Shown piece after piece: positions 8,778-17,594 of a stretch of 64,000 bases of DNA. A model generated the notes under the pieces. It saw nothing but the letters and a program-made list of their open reading frames with translations. It searched no databases and had not been told where the DNA came from. A program made the translations under genes and the position numbers. The first letter of the stretch is position 1. Every line of letters begins with the position of its first letter. The stretch covers positions 124,001-188,000 of the forward strand of contig OW569347.1 in NCBI GenBank assembly GCA_937625935.1, in the 5' to 3' direction. The stretch is from Tetramitus jugosus. Its lineage: Eukaryota > Heterolobosea > Eutetramitea > Acrasida > Vahlkampfiidae.

Positions 8778-9455
8778 ATGTCAGACAGCATTGTTCTAAG
8801 ATACTTTGAGTTGAGAGGAAAGGCCGAAGCCATCCGTCTCTTGTTCGAAATGGCTGGTGTCGAGTACACTGAGGAGAGATTCACTGCCACTGAATGGAGA
8901 CAGGGAGGAAAGAAGCAAGAGTACATGGAGAAGGGCATCAGCTCTTATGGTCAAGTACCAGTTGTCTCGGTCAATGATAAGCACATGAGTCAAACATTGT
9001 CAATCATGAGATACTTTGCCAAGCTCAAGGGTGTCTATGGAGATGATGCTGAGCAACAGTACACATGCGACATGTTGGTCGATGGTGTCGAAGATTGGAG
9101 AAATGGTCATGTCAGACTTGTCTACAACCCTGATTTCCAAAATTTGGTTGGTGACTACATTGCCAATTCAATCCCTGCTTCTTTGACTCACTTTGAGACC
9201 TACTTGAGCAAGAAGTACTCTGCAAGCACTGACGTTCCAGAGAAGGTGTTCCTCGTTGGAGAAAAGTGGAGCTGGGCTGACATTATGCTATTGGACATGT
9301 TGGAGAACATTGTTCGTCTCGATGCTCAAGTCATGCCTGCAAGATTCCCTCTGTTGAACAAGTTCCATGAACAGTTCAAGAATGAGCCTGCAATCAAGAA
9401 GTACTTTGAGAGTGGAAGAAGACCAATCCTTGCCAACAACAGTGGCAATGCTTAA
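8778..9455 (+). CDS. Glutathione S-transferase (sigma/mu-like)
   Basis: 225 aa from ATG 8778, which gives the normal GST N-terminus; the frame is open a further 36 bases upstream. The thioredoxin-like domain begins IVLRYFELRGKAEAIRLLFEMAGVEY, with the catalytic Tyr in LRYF. The cis-Pro glutathione-binding motif is QVPVV, followed by MSQTLSIMRYFAKLKG, where the usual QS pair is QT. The helical C-terminal domain has the conserved WSWADIMLLDML. It probably conjugates glutathione to electrophiles in the cytosol, with prostaglandin-synthase-type chemistry as an alternative. AATAAA follows at about 9491. Confidence 0.93.
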   Translation: MSDSIVLRYFELRGKAEAIRLLFEMAGVEYTEERFTATEWRQGGKKQEYMEKGISSYGQVPVVSVNDKHMSQTLSIMRYFAKLKGVYGDDAEQQYTCDMLVDGVEDWRNGHVRLVYNPDFQNLVGDYIANSIPASLTHFETYLSKKYSASTDVPEKVFLVGEKWSWADIMLLDMLENIVRLDAQVMPARFPLLNKFHEQFKNEPAIKKYFESGRRPILANNSGNA

Positions 9456-9582
9456 TTCCATCTTTCAGACAGACACACCTTGTTTCGTGTGAATAAAACA
9501 CACAACAACTCACGAAGAGTTATTTTTGAATTTGGCTGTCTGACACTTCTTTGATCTCAAAAAACAAACAACATTCACAAAA

Positions 9583-10623
9583 ATGAGTTTTTCAGGATCA
9601 CCCTCCAACACCAACAATAATCAACTTGCTCCTCCATCCAACACCATGATGGATCAAGACAGATACTCAACATCATCTCAACAACCCTCTTCATTCTCTA
9701 CGACTACTACGAGTGGCCACAACGATCATGGTGGTCCACCGCCACACGTGAATTCACCACCCATGACACCTAATGTGCAAGTACTCACAAGGACGATGAA
9801 ATGGGCAGAGGAGCACAAGGATGAGATCACAGAAGAGGACATTACTGTTAGAAAGCAACTCGCAAAGCAATTCATGAATACGACTTTTAAACAATTTGGT
9901 GCAATGATTCTGAGCTCACTCTTCTTGACTGTGCGTTACCGATATGGTAAGGGTCAGTTTTATTCACCCATTTCTGCATCGTTTGCCAAAGTATTGAGCA
10001 CTGTGAGACCGTTTCAACCACCAGACAGTTTCCTGTACAGGTTGGGCATTTATTATCTGATGGGAAGAATCATGTTTCACAATTCGGGAAAGAAACAAGA
10101 AGAATTGGCTTTTGAAAGGTTTTCAAAGCTACAGACACCGTTTGGTTATCACTTTAGATCCTAGTATGTATATTGTTATTGTTGGTTGTGCATTAATGTT
10201 TATTGTGAGCACACGGGTGAACTGATTCATTGGTTGACGTCAAAAATGCATGATGATGATGATGATGATGATATCTATAGTTTGAGAGAACTCAATCCAT
10301 CGAGCAAATTCTTGGAAACCAATCTTGACATATCAGAGTATGACGCTGCAATGAGAGAACGTGAAATGTTTCAAGCAGTCAGTGGTTCAAATGTAAATGA
10401 AGGTTCAAGATTGCAGCAACAGAGACAAGATCAAGGAGGATTGAGCGATCTGTTTACTGACCATGAGCAATCATCTAGAGAAGGTGCGTTATCTGATGAT
10501 TTTGCAGAGAGAAGGCGAGAGAGAAGAAGAACGAGAAGAGATGTCTCGCATGGATCCATCCACGCAAGCGACAACGAATATGAAGACTATGACCAAACAA
10601 ACAGAAACGGCAGGGGCTATTGA
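9583..10623 (+). CDS. Unknown membrane-associated protein (two exons)
   Basis: Exon 1 is 9583-10163 and ends two bases into a codon at GTATGT. The intron is 10164-10280 (117 nt, ending CTATAG). Exon 2 is 10281-10623. The join keeps the frame and gives 307 aa; without it the protein stops at 10164. The N-terminus is Ser/Asn/Pro-rich. The middle (about 65-193) has one or two hydrophobic helices (FGAMILSSLFLTV, FLYRLGIYYLMGRIMF). The C-terminus is Arg/Asp/Glu-rich. An alternative is two separate genes with the second starting near 10186, but the Asp-run there (GAT repeats) then lies just before the CTATAG acceptor. Function unknown. Confidence 0.6.
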
Positions 10624-11021
10624 AATCAAATGTACAAAGTGTAGTTTTGAAATATCAAGACAAAGATATATGGGAGGGTGCACGGAATCACCACACCTCT
10701 CGTTGACTTCAGCAATCTTTTGAAGGAACATGAGAGTTCCTTACAAACAACCCAAAACAAAAATAAAAAAAACTGTAAGGAAACAACCTGATGAAAGATA
10801 ATTCCCCTCTTCCTTCCATGCGAACGTTCCAACAACGGAGCAGAACATTTTTAGCTTTTTCTGCTGAAACCACAGCAGCACAACAGACAAACAAAACCAA
10901 AGCATAGAGATTCTCATCCTCACATTATTAATCCAGAGTAGTAGTAGTTCCCCCATATCACTCACACAGACAAACCCCTAAGCACAAAGATACATATCTA
11001 TCACACTAACTTTAAAAAAAC
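10624..11021. other. Intergenic region
   Basis: About 400 bases between two same-strand genes. I see no frame with protein-like composition. The last 60 bases are A/C-rich and form a likely leader for the CHMP2 gene. Confidence 0.5.
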
Positions 11022-11681
11022 ATGGACAAGATATTTGGCAAACAAAAGACAGTCAAGGAACACGTGAGAGAGAACAAGCGCGAGTTGACTCGATCGACGC
11101 GTGACATGGATCGTGAGATTGTCAATCTACAGAGACAAGAAAAGTTGATTCAAGCAGATATAAAGAAGGCATTGAAGCGGAATGATGAACGCACGGCAAG
11201 AACTCTTGCAAAGCAAATTGTTCAAATCAGGAAACAACAGGAACGAATGATGGCCACCAAGGGCAACATGACTGCACTGGGTCACAAACAGTCAACCATG
11301 GGAGCCAATCAGGCAATGGTGGGAGCTATTGGAAAGAGTGCAAACATTATGGGCAAGATGAATGCTCAGATGGACATGAAGCAGATGAGTAGTACTATGG
11401 CAGAGTTCCAGAAACAGAACCAGATGGCATCAATGAGTGAGGAGATGATGGACGATGTGATTGATGGCATGTTTGATGATGATGATATGGAGAGTGAGAC
11501 TGATCAGGCAATGAACGAAATTTTGGACAGTATTGGCATAGATTTGGGCAATCAGTTGGGTGGTATTCAAACATCACAGAACAAGCTTTCGTCGTCATCG
11601 ATGCAAAGTAGGATGAAGGCATTGGAGAATGATGATGACCAGGAACTAGAGTCCATGCTTGCTAAACTGCGACAACAATAA
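11022..11681 (+). CDS. CHMP2: ESCRT-III subunit CHMP2/Vps2
   Basis: 219 aa. Opens MDKIFGKQKTVKEHVRENKR, as in CHMP2/Vps2. The basic Snf7 core (IVNLQRQEKLIQADIKKALKRND) is followed by the Met/Gln-rich helices and an acidic C-terminal half. It ends ELESMLAKLRQQ, a MIT-interacting motif (MIM1) of the type bound by Vps4. It forms part of the ESCRT-III polymer that drives membrane scission at endosomes, in cytokinesis and in membrane repair. Length matches the family (about 210-225 aa). Confidence 0.93.
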   Translation: MDKIFGKQKTVKEHVRENKRELTRSTRDMDREIVNLQRQEKLIQADIKKALKRNDERTARTLAKQIVQIRKQQERMMATKGNMTALGHKQSTMGANQAMVGAIGKSANIMGKMNAQMDMKQMSSTMAEFQKQNQMASMSEEMMDDVIDGMFDDDDMESETDQAMNEILDSIGIDLGNQLGGIQTSQNKLSSSSMQSRMKALENDDDQELESMLAKLRQQ

Positions 11682-11781
11682 GTTGTGCTGCATTCTAAAC
11701 TGTCATTGTATATAGAAAGATTAAATCATTTGTCATTGTGTACATCGAGTTGAATGATATCCTTGTTTTATTTCGTAGTAC

Positions 11782-13890
11782 TTAGTTGGATGCTAGTGTC
11801 GTTGTCTCTGTCTCGGTTGTCTCTAATGTTGGCTTGTTCGTGTTGTGATTGTGGCTCTGGCGTTTCAGGTGCAAAAGTTTGTTCAGCGTGGTCGATGTGC
11901 GATTACCACCTCTTACAGCATGATCCTCTTCGTCGTCACTCAAATCCGTTATTTCGTCCGACTCAACATTGTCATCCTTGTGCTTTTCTTCATCGGCGTC
12001 TCCCTTCCTCCTATTCTCATCACCGTCTTCATCATCACTGAGCATCAGATCCTCCACTAGTTGTTTCTCTTTCTTGTTCTCTGTTTCTGTCACAGTAGGC
12101 GCAGTCATGGGTTCAGCCGTAGGTGTAGTCGGTGTAGTAGCAGTGCTTCTCTTGCTTCGACGATTACCGTTTGGAGTTTGTTGATTCACAGTGGATGATG
12201 TTCCCAGCTCCAACAATTTTCCAATCAAATCTTCGTCGACAGACTGCCGCACCGATTTTCTCTTCTCCTCCTCGTCCACTTCGGCAATCAACATGTGCAG
12301 AGCATCCAGCGATTGCAATGAATCAAGAACACTGACACTGACTCCACTAATTCTCTGTTCGCTCTTATTGACAGTACCATTGTTGGCCGGTTCCATTGAC
12401 TTTCTCTTCTCTCGCTCCTCTCTCTCCCTTCTTTCCTCCTCTAGATAGTATTGTTCTACGAGAGACAATGGCTTTTGAGAGGACAATGGATTGGAAGCGT
12501 GTTCATTGCCTACGATTGCATCATGAATCTTTAGCATGACACTCTTTCTCCTGTTTGTCCTGGGTGACTGTGGCTTGATTGCTTCATGATGTTCACTCAC
12601 ATTACCATTTCCATTGCTATTACTATTATTATTATTACTATTCCTACTAGTGTTGTTATTGTTATTGTTGTTCGTTTGGTGATAGTTATGTACATTGAGA
12701 CTCATACGATTCGACAAAAACACGGACAGTCTCCTTAGTGGATTACCCCTCTTTTGAGATACCTCTGCATTGTTGTTGTTGTTGTTATTATTGTTGTTGT
12801 TGAGTCGATTGGGTGAAGAAGGTGGAGTGAACGATGTGGCTGATGAAGAAGGCGACGAAGGGGAGGAAAAATGGTCTTTTCGGAGAGAAAATCGTCTAAT
12901 TGCCCGATTCAACAAAGTGCCCGCACCGCTGCCACTGCCACTGTGATTGTTGCTTCTGGGTGAGGTCCTCTCGCTAGCGAGTGATGAATTGACAGAAAGG
13001 TGATGTTGAATGGCTCCATTTGTTGATGCTGTAGTGAATGAAGGAGAAACAGTAGTAGTGGATGATGGTGATGATGATGATGATGATTGTGCGTGTTCCT
13101 TGTCTGGTGTCGACTCATTGGAAATTTGAAGGTGCTTTGCGTAGAGAAGAGCCTTGTCCAACATTTGAGTCCACTCGTTCCAATCCTTGACATCCAGTGC
13201 CTTGAGTGTTATGGATGAGGATGACGCATATTCGATTCGAAATTCAGTCTCTTCCCAAATATAATCATTGTTGTTATTATTGTTGTTGCTGCTTTCCATG
13301 CTCGTAGTAGGAGTACTACTACTCGTATTGTCCAACAAATCCAAATTGTCCAGTGAAATGGAAGAAGTGGACGTTGCGGATGTCAAATGACTGGAAGAAT
13401 GATTCATATTGTTGTTGTTGTTGTTATTCGCGTTGGTAGTGGTAGTGGTTGCCGTTGTAGAGTGAACCGTTGCATATTTCAATGGAATTCTCAACTTTAT
13501 CAACGGAAACATCACTTGTCTCTCATGCTCCCATCTCATAATGTCCATTGGTGTAATTTCATGCAAATGTGACGGTTGTTCGACATCGGGCGACAGAGAA
13601 AGAGCCGTAATATCATTTGTTTGCTGTTGTTGTTGAATAGTAGTAGGAGAATTATTATTTTGTTGTTGTCTGTTGTGCAGAGAATTCGTGTCGCAAGAGT
13701 TGAGCGCAGAGTACACATCAATGTTCATTGGCGGTTGATGCTTCAACAAGACAAATTCATGTGCGTGAATCACTGCGAATCGTTTCTTCCACTTGTGAGG
13801 CCATGTGCTTGTGCGACAGTAGAGTGGGCCATGCTTTCTGGGGCATTCAAAGATGGAGAAACTGTCTCTGAAGAGTCTATGGGGGTCCAT
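11782..13890 (-). CDS. PH-domain protein with long low-complexity tail
   Basis: 702 aa. The N-terminal 235 residues look like a pleckstrin-homology domain interrupted by N/S/T-rich inserts: strands CPRKHGPLYCRT...WKKRFAVIHAHEFVLLKH come first. The closing strand and helix follow after a gap (FRIEYASSSSITLKALDVKDWNEWTQMLDKAL). The rest is disordered, with poly-N and Ser/Thr runs and acidic patches. It may bind phosphoinositides or act as a scaffold. No catalytic domain is visible. The stop lies about 100 bases from the convergent CHMP2 gene. Confidence 0.75.
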   Translation of the reverse strand: MDPHRLFRDSFSIFECPRKHGPLYCRTSTWPHKWKKRFAVIHAHEFVLLKHQPPMNIDVYSALNSCDTNSLHNRQQQNNNSPTTIQQQQQTNDITALSLSPDVEQPSHLHEITPMDIMRWEHERQVMFPLIKLRIPLKYATVHSTTATTTTTNANNNNNNNMNHSSSHLTSATSTSSISLDNLDLLDNTSSSTPTTSMESSNNNNNNNDYIWEETEFRIEYASSSSITLKALDVKDWNEWTQMLDKALLYAKHLQISNESTPDKEHAQSSSSSSPSSTTTVSPSFTTASTNGAIQHHLSVNSSLASERTSPRSNNHSGSGSGAGTLLNRAIRRFSLRKDHFSSPSSPSSSATSFTPPSSPNRLNNNNNNNNNNNAEVSQKRGNPLRRLSVFLSNRMSLNVHNYHQTNNNNNNNTSRNSNNNNSNSNGNGNVSEHHEAIKPQSPRTNRRKSVMLKIHDAIVGNEHASNPLSSQKPLSLVEQYYLEEERREREEREKRKSMEPANNGTVNKSEQRISGVSVSVLDSLQSLDALHMLIAEVDEEEKRKSVRQSVDEDLIGKLLELGTSSTVNQQTPNGNRRSKRSTATTPTTPTAEPMTAPTVTETENKKEKQLVEDLMLSDDEDGDENRRKGDADEEKHKDDNVESDEITDLSDDEEDHAVRGGNRTSTTLNKLLHLKRQSHNHNTNKPTLETTETETTTLASN

Positions 13891-14335
13891 CGTTTATCGT
13901 CTTGTGTATATTTTGTGTATTTTGTGGATTGTGTGTTTTTGTGGTGTGTTGGTTGGTAGTTGGTTGATGGTATGTGAGAGAGGTGGTTGTGATGGTGGCA
14001 GTTGTGATTGGTGGAGGTGTGGATGGACACAAATAAAAACAATTCAATGTTAATTGGGGCTGCGTGAAAGGAAGAGTGGGATGGTCGTTTGTTTTTCGGT
14101 ACTTTTGGTCGTTGAGAAAATGTCGTTTTGACAACGGACATCAACTGTCTCGGATATCAGAATCCTTTTTTCTCCGAGTCAGACTGTTCAATGGAACTCA
14201 TCTACAATTGAAGTTCTTGGTATGATGGTCGCTGGAACCGAAAATTGTGCACCAACAAAAACTCGTACGCACGGAAGAATTTGGCAACAACGCTTCGAAG
14301 TCATTGTCCTTAAAACTACCCAGGACTTCAAAAAG
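13891..14335. other. Promoter-side intergenic region
   Basis: Upstream of the PH-domain gene. A GT/TG-rich stretch (about 13900-14020) reads as a CA-rich leader on the minus strand. I see no gene here. A T run on the minus strand at 14331-14334 terminates the neighbouring tRNA-Gln. Confidence 0.5.
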
Positions 14336-14406
14336 TTCTCCTAGGTGGAATCGAACCACCGTCAACGGATTCAAAGTCCGCTATCATACCACTAGACCAT
14401 AGGAGA
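14336..14406 (-). tRNA. tRNA-Gln (anticodon TTG)
   Basis: On the minus strand the acceptor arms are TCTCCTA and TAGGAGA with discriminator A. The anticodon stem-loop is GCGGA-CTTTGAA-TCCGT, giving TTG. The T-arm is GGTGG-TTCGATT-CCACC. Length 71 nt, no intron. A T run follows the 3' end. Confidence 0.93.
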
Positions 14407-15689
14407 GTTATAGTTCATATTTTTTCGTAAATTATCACGAAATTTCGTGGCGACATCGAGAAGTACACGTTCTGTGCGTGGACATTAGATGTCAGCTAGG
14501 TCTCTCAAACTGCTCAGCAGTGCTGGACTGTATCAAAAACAACAGCTGCTTAAGGGAAGAATCAAGAGCTTCGAGTCACTCAAGACCGAGGTTGGCAAGG
14601 GGTCCTAAAACCTACCAAGAGGTGGCACTCGCGGTGAGAGCAACGCCAGAGTGTATGAATATGGAGTTGCATCAAACAAAGGGATTCATACATACCATCA
14701 GATTCAATGGTAAGTACGCGAGAGGAAACGAATTGTTCCTCCAGGAACGTAAAGCGTTCATCTGTCGGGATTTGCACCAGAAGTAGTGCAGCGAAAGGCC
14801 CGTAGTTTTATGTGCTGGTTGAAGAGTCGCTGCATCACAACGCTGCACAGACTTTAACAGCAATCAAAGGACTGCAAACAGTAGTAACGCTCGCAGTTCA
14901 GAATCGACAGGAAGATGGAGTGATTTGTGGCAGATCAAGAGCCATACGCTGCATACCAAAGGGGTCATGGAGTACCTCTAGGTGAAGAATATGGACACGT
15001 CATGCCCAAGATGCGGCTTTAGGCAAGAGACAGTGTTGCTTTGTCTGATTATATGTCCGATACCTATGATAGCTAGGCGTCTGCTAGTCAAAGAAGTTTC
15101 GGAGGGTAAATTGGTAAACAAAGAACTAAATCTGTGGATTTCTGGTTCGACAATCAGAAGTCTACCAAGCAAGTAACGAGGATTAATGGAGAATGGATTG
15201 ACGAAGGAGGTCGCAGAGAGAAAAGCCAAACTACTTGTACACAACACCAAGAGGAGGTGTCTTGAGTTGATGCATCGCCACTTCATTAACTCCAAAGAAC
15301 TTGACCCGTGGCGGTCACGAAGCAAACAAGTACTGCAAGTACAGAGAGCAACAAAGAAATAAAAGCGCAACCAATTGATTGTATTAAAAAAAAGTGCCAA
15401 CGGAGATTGGCAGTCATTGACTTTTTCATCCCATTGAGTCCACCAGTTACTTCTTCGATCGCATCGACCTCTATTCCCATCATTCCTACCAGGTAGTCTC
15501 GGCTCGTCTCCTCTTCAATATGACACCGCACACAGGTAATGCCACTTCACGTCTGCGCGTGGACCATACTCGAGCTTCCGACCACATGAAGACACCCTTG
15601 TTTCTAAAGATTTTTTTTATTTTTACTTTTTTAAAAATGGTTCTAAAAATAGGTTTTTGCTTCTGTCGTGCATGTTTATGGAACAAGAA
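14407..15689 (+). pseudogene. Decayed coding region between two tRNA genes (possible mobile-element relic)
   Basis: About 1.3 kb with higher G+C than its surroundings and no intact long gene. Protein-like pieces occur on the + strand in different frames, broken by stops or shifts: a stretch around 14500-14610 reading LLKGRIKSFESLKTEVGK; one near 14770-14850 reading VVQRKARSFMCWLKSRC; a CxxC motif in SCPRCGF at 15000-15017; and a 58-aa open frame at 15186-15362 rich in Lys/Arg (VAERKAKLLVHNTKRRC). The pattern suggests an old protein-coding insert that has lost its frame. I cannot name the family. Confidence 0.45.
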
Positions 15690-15762
15690 GGTCGTTTAGC
15701 TCAGTCGGTAGAGCGTTGGTCTAATAAGCCATTGGTCGCAGGTTCGATCCCTGCAACGACCA
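15690..15762 (+). tRNA. tRNA-Ile (anticodon AAT), copy 1
   Basis: Acceptor arms GGTCGTT and AACGACC with discriminator A. The anticodon loop CTAATAA gives AAT (read as inosine-AT). The T-arm is GCAGG-TTCGATC-CCTGC. 73 nt, no intron. Identical in sequence to the minus-strand copy at 49739-49811. Confidence 0.94.
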
Positions 15763-16248
15763 CTCATTTTCTTTGTTCTGGCGCCAAGTATTTTATTCTG
15801 TTCAGATCACTTAATAGTCTTAAACATCGAATTGGTGGTTTGATTAGCTTATTGGTATTTGCATGTATTGAGACTTGACTAGTGGAACTAGGGAAGGGCA
15901 GTCAAGTGTACTTGACCAATAGCACTGACCAATTTTATAGAACAAATTCATCACTTATCCTCGAAAAAAATTCAAGATTCTCCTAATTCTTTGCACTTGA
16001 CCTGTAATTCACAGCTTTCTCATGTTTCCATGGAATAGGTGTTGTATCGAAACAATGTTCTACTTTTCCCCGCAGTCAATAGTCCGACGGTTGGTCAACT
16101 AAAATTATTTCTTTGTTGAACCTTCTATGTTTTAGTAAAGTGACTAATTAGTTTTGTGCACTTAGTTTTTGTCAACCAGAACAAACGGAATTGATTGGCG
16201 GTAATTTCATAATCGACAGACCACCAGCACAACAAAAATCTGGAAGAG
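15763..16248. other. Intergenic region
   Basis: About 490 AT-rich bases with no supported gene. A near-palindrome, TGGCGCCAAG, lies at 15779-15788. The sequence just before 16249 is A/C-rich, typical of leaders in this window. Confidence 0.5.
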
Positions 16249-17520
16249 ATGAAGAGGGGAAGCACATTGCTTCGCGACAAACTTCGCACCTTGCAGGACG
16301 ACAAACTGTTCCACGAAGCAAGCATGAAGCGCCTGGAAGAAGAAATTAAACACATTCGTGCCACACTACCGATATTGCAGGCTCTGGAACAAGGTGAACC
16401 ATCGCCATCACCATCTCCACCCAATATAGGTGTTTTGCTGTTGGCTGCTGAAACTACGACTCCACCGACTCCTCTGTCCACAGCAACAGGCACCACGAAA
16501 GATCACCATCATCAGCATACTCTCTCTGTTCCAACATCAGCTCGACAACAACAACAGCATAACAAACAAACAACTCACAGATCACCAACAACACATCTCA
16601 ACAGTCTTCCTTCTCCTGTATCTCCCAACACTATTTATCGTCCAGTGATGCCCACTCATCACATTCCACCACCACCGACTCGACTCTTCAAAACAACAGG
16701 TGCATCACCAATGACACCAGTCACACCACTCACCACTACTTCCTCATCATCAGGAGGAGCTTCTGTACAATCATCATCATCATCAGACACAACAACAACA
16801 GTTGATGGATCATCAGAGGAAGAATTGAGTCGAATGCAAATGAAGTTTACAATGGCTAATCAACAACCATCTACACCACCAATCAAGGTGTCTTCTCCTG
16901 CTACTGCAACAACAACAACATCGATACCAACACCAACAACGAGCGCCACAATTACAGCTGCCCCAAGCAGTAGTAGTAGTAGTAATGCAGCTATAGCTAT
17001 GACAACGAGTGAACAGCTTCAACAACCTCAACAGCCACCGACATCACCAACCATCACTACGACACCAACCACAAGCATGACGACGACGACTCCATCACCG
17101 ATCACAACACCATCACAAACCTATGGCAAAAAGAGATCATTTGCCGCTGCTATTGCAGGTTCTTCACCCGTTTCATCTTCTCCGCCAACTAGTTTTGGCG
17201 CCAAAAAATCCAGGAGAACACCTGTGATGATCGAATGGCAGGGCGCAAAATATTTGACAAAGCAGGATTTGGAGCTCAGTACAGGCGTATCAGATCCGAC
17301 ACACAAGTCAAAAATTAAAAAGTACAAGGATGTGCGCAACACACAGGAGAATCCATTCACTTGTGTAGGCGAGGAACATTATGCAGAGTTGCATCGACAA
17401 CAACCTGACTTGAAGCTAAACCAGTTCACGAGTCTATATGCTGATAGCTCCTCTCGGATCATACGACTATTCACTGTAGATTACATGGACTTTTTGATAA
17501 AATTCTACACGAATAACTAA
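16249..17520 (+). CDS. Unknown Ser/Thr/Pro-rich protein with N-terminal coiled coil
   Basis: 423 aa. Residues 1-45 form a charged heptad-like helix (LRDKLRTLQDDKLFHEASMKRLEEEIKHIRATL, given here only as its span). Residues about 55-320 are disordered Ser/Thr/Pro/Gln sequence. A conserved-looking basic globular end (about 325-423) starts VMIEWQGAKYLTKQDLELSTG and contains HKSKIKKYKDVRN. The architecture would suit a nuclear regulator or adaptor, but I recognise no family. Confidence 0.65.
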   Translation: MKRGSTLLRDKLRTLQDDKLFHEASMKRLEEEIKHIRATLPILQALEQGEPSPSPSPPNIGVLLLAAETTTPPTPLSTATGTTKDHHHQHTLSVPTSARQQQQHNKQTTHRSPTTHLNSLPSPVSPNTIYRPVMPTHHIPPPPTRLFKTTGASPMTPVTPLTTTSSSSGGASVQSSSSSDTTTTVDGSSEEELSRMQMKFTMANQQPSTPPIKVSSPATATTTTSIPTPTTSATITAAPSSSSSSNAAIAMTTSEQLQQPQQPPTSPTITTTPTTSMTTTTPSPITTPSQTYGKKRSFAAAIAGSSPVSSSPPTSFGAKKSRRTPVMIEWQGAKYLTKQDLELSTGVSDPTHKSKIKKYKDVRNTQENPFTCVGEEHYAELHRQQPDLKLNQFTSLYADSSSRIIRLFTVDYMDFLIKFYTNN

Positions 17521-17594
17521 ACTCTATGAAACAAAATATAAATATTTATAACCTAAGGTGTGTGTGTTGTGGTTGTGTGATGATTGATGACAAC

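Noticed and set aside
14982-15176. CxxC motif (SCPRCGF) resembling the zinc ribbon of TnpB/Fanzor nucleases
   Set aside because: No second CxxC at the right spacing and no RuvC-like motif in any frame nearby. Kept only as part of an unassigned relic.
17207-17216. Another GGCGCC palindrome
   Set aside because: It lies inside the coding sequence (FGAKK), so it is more likely coincidental than regulatory.
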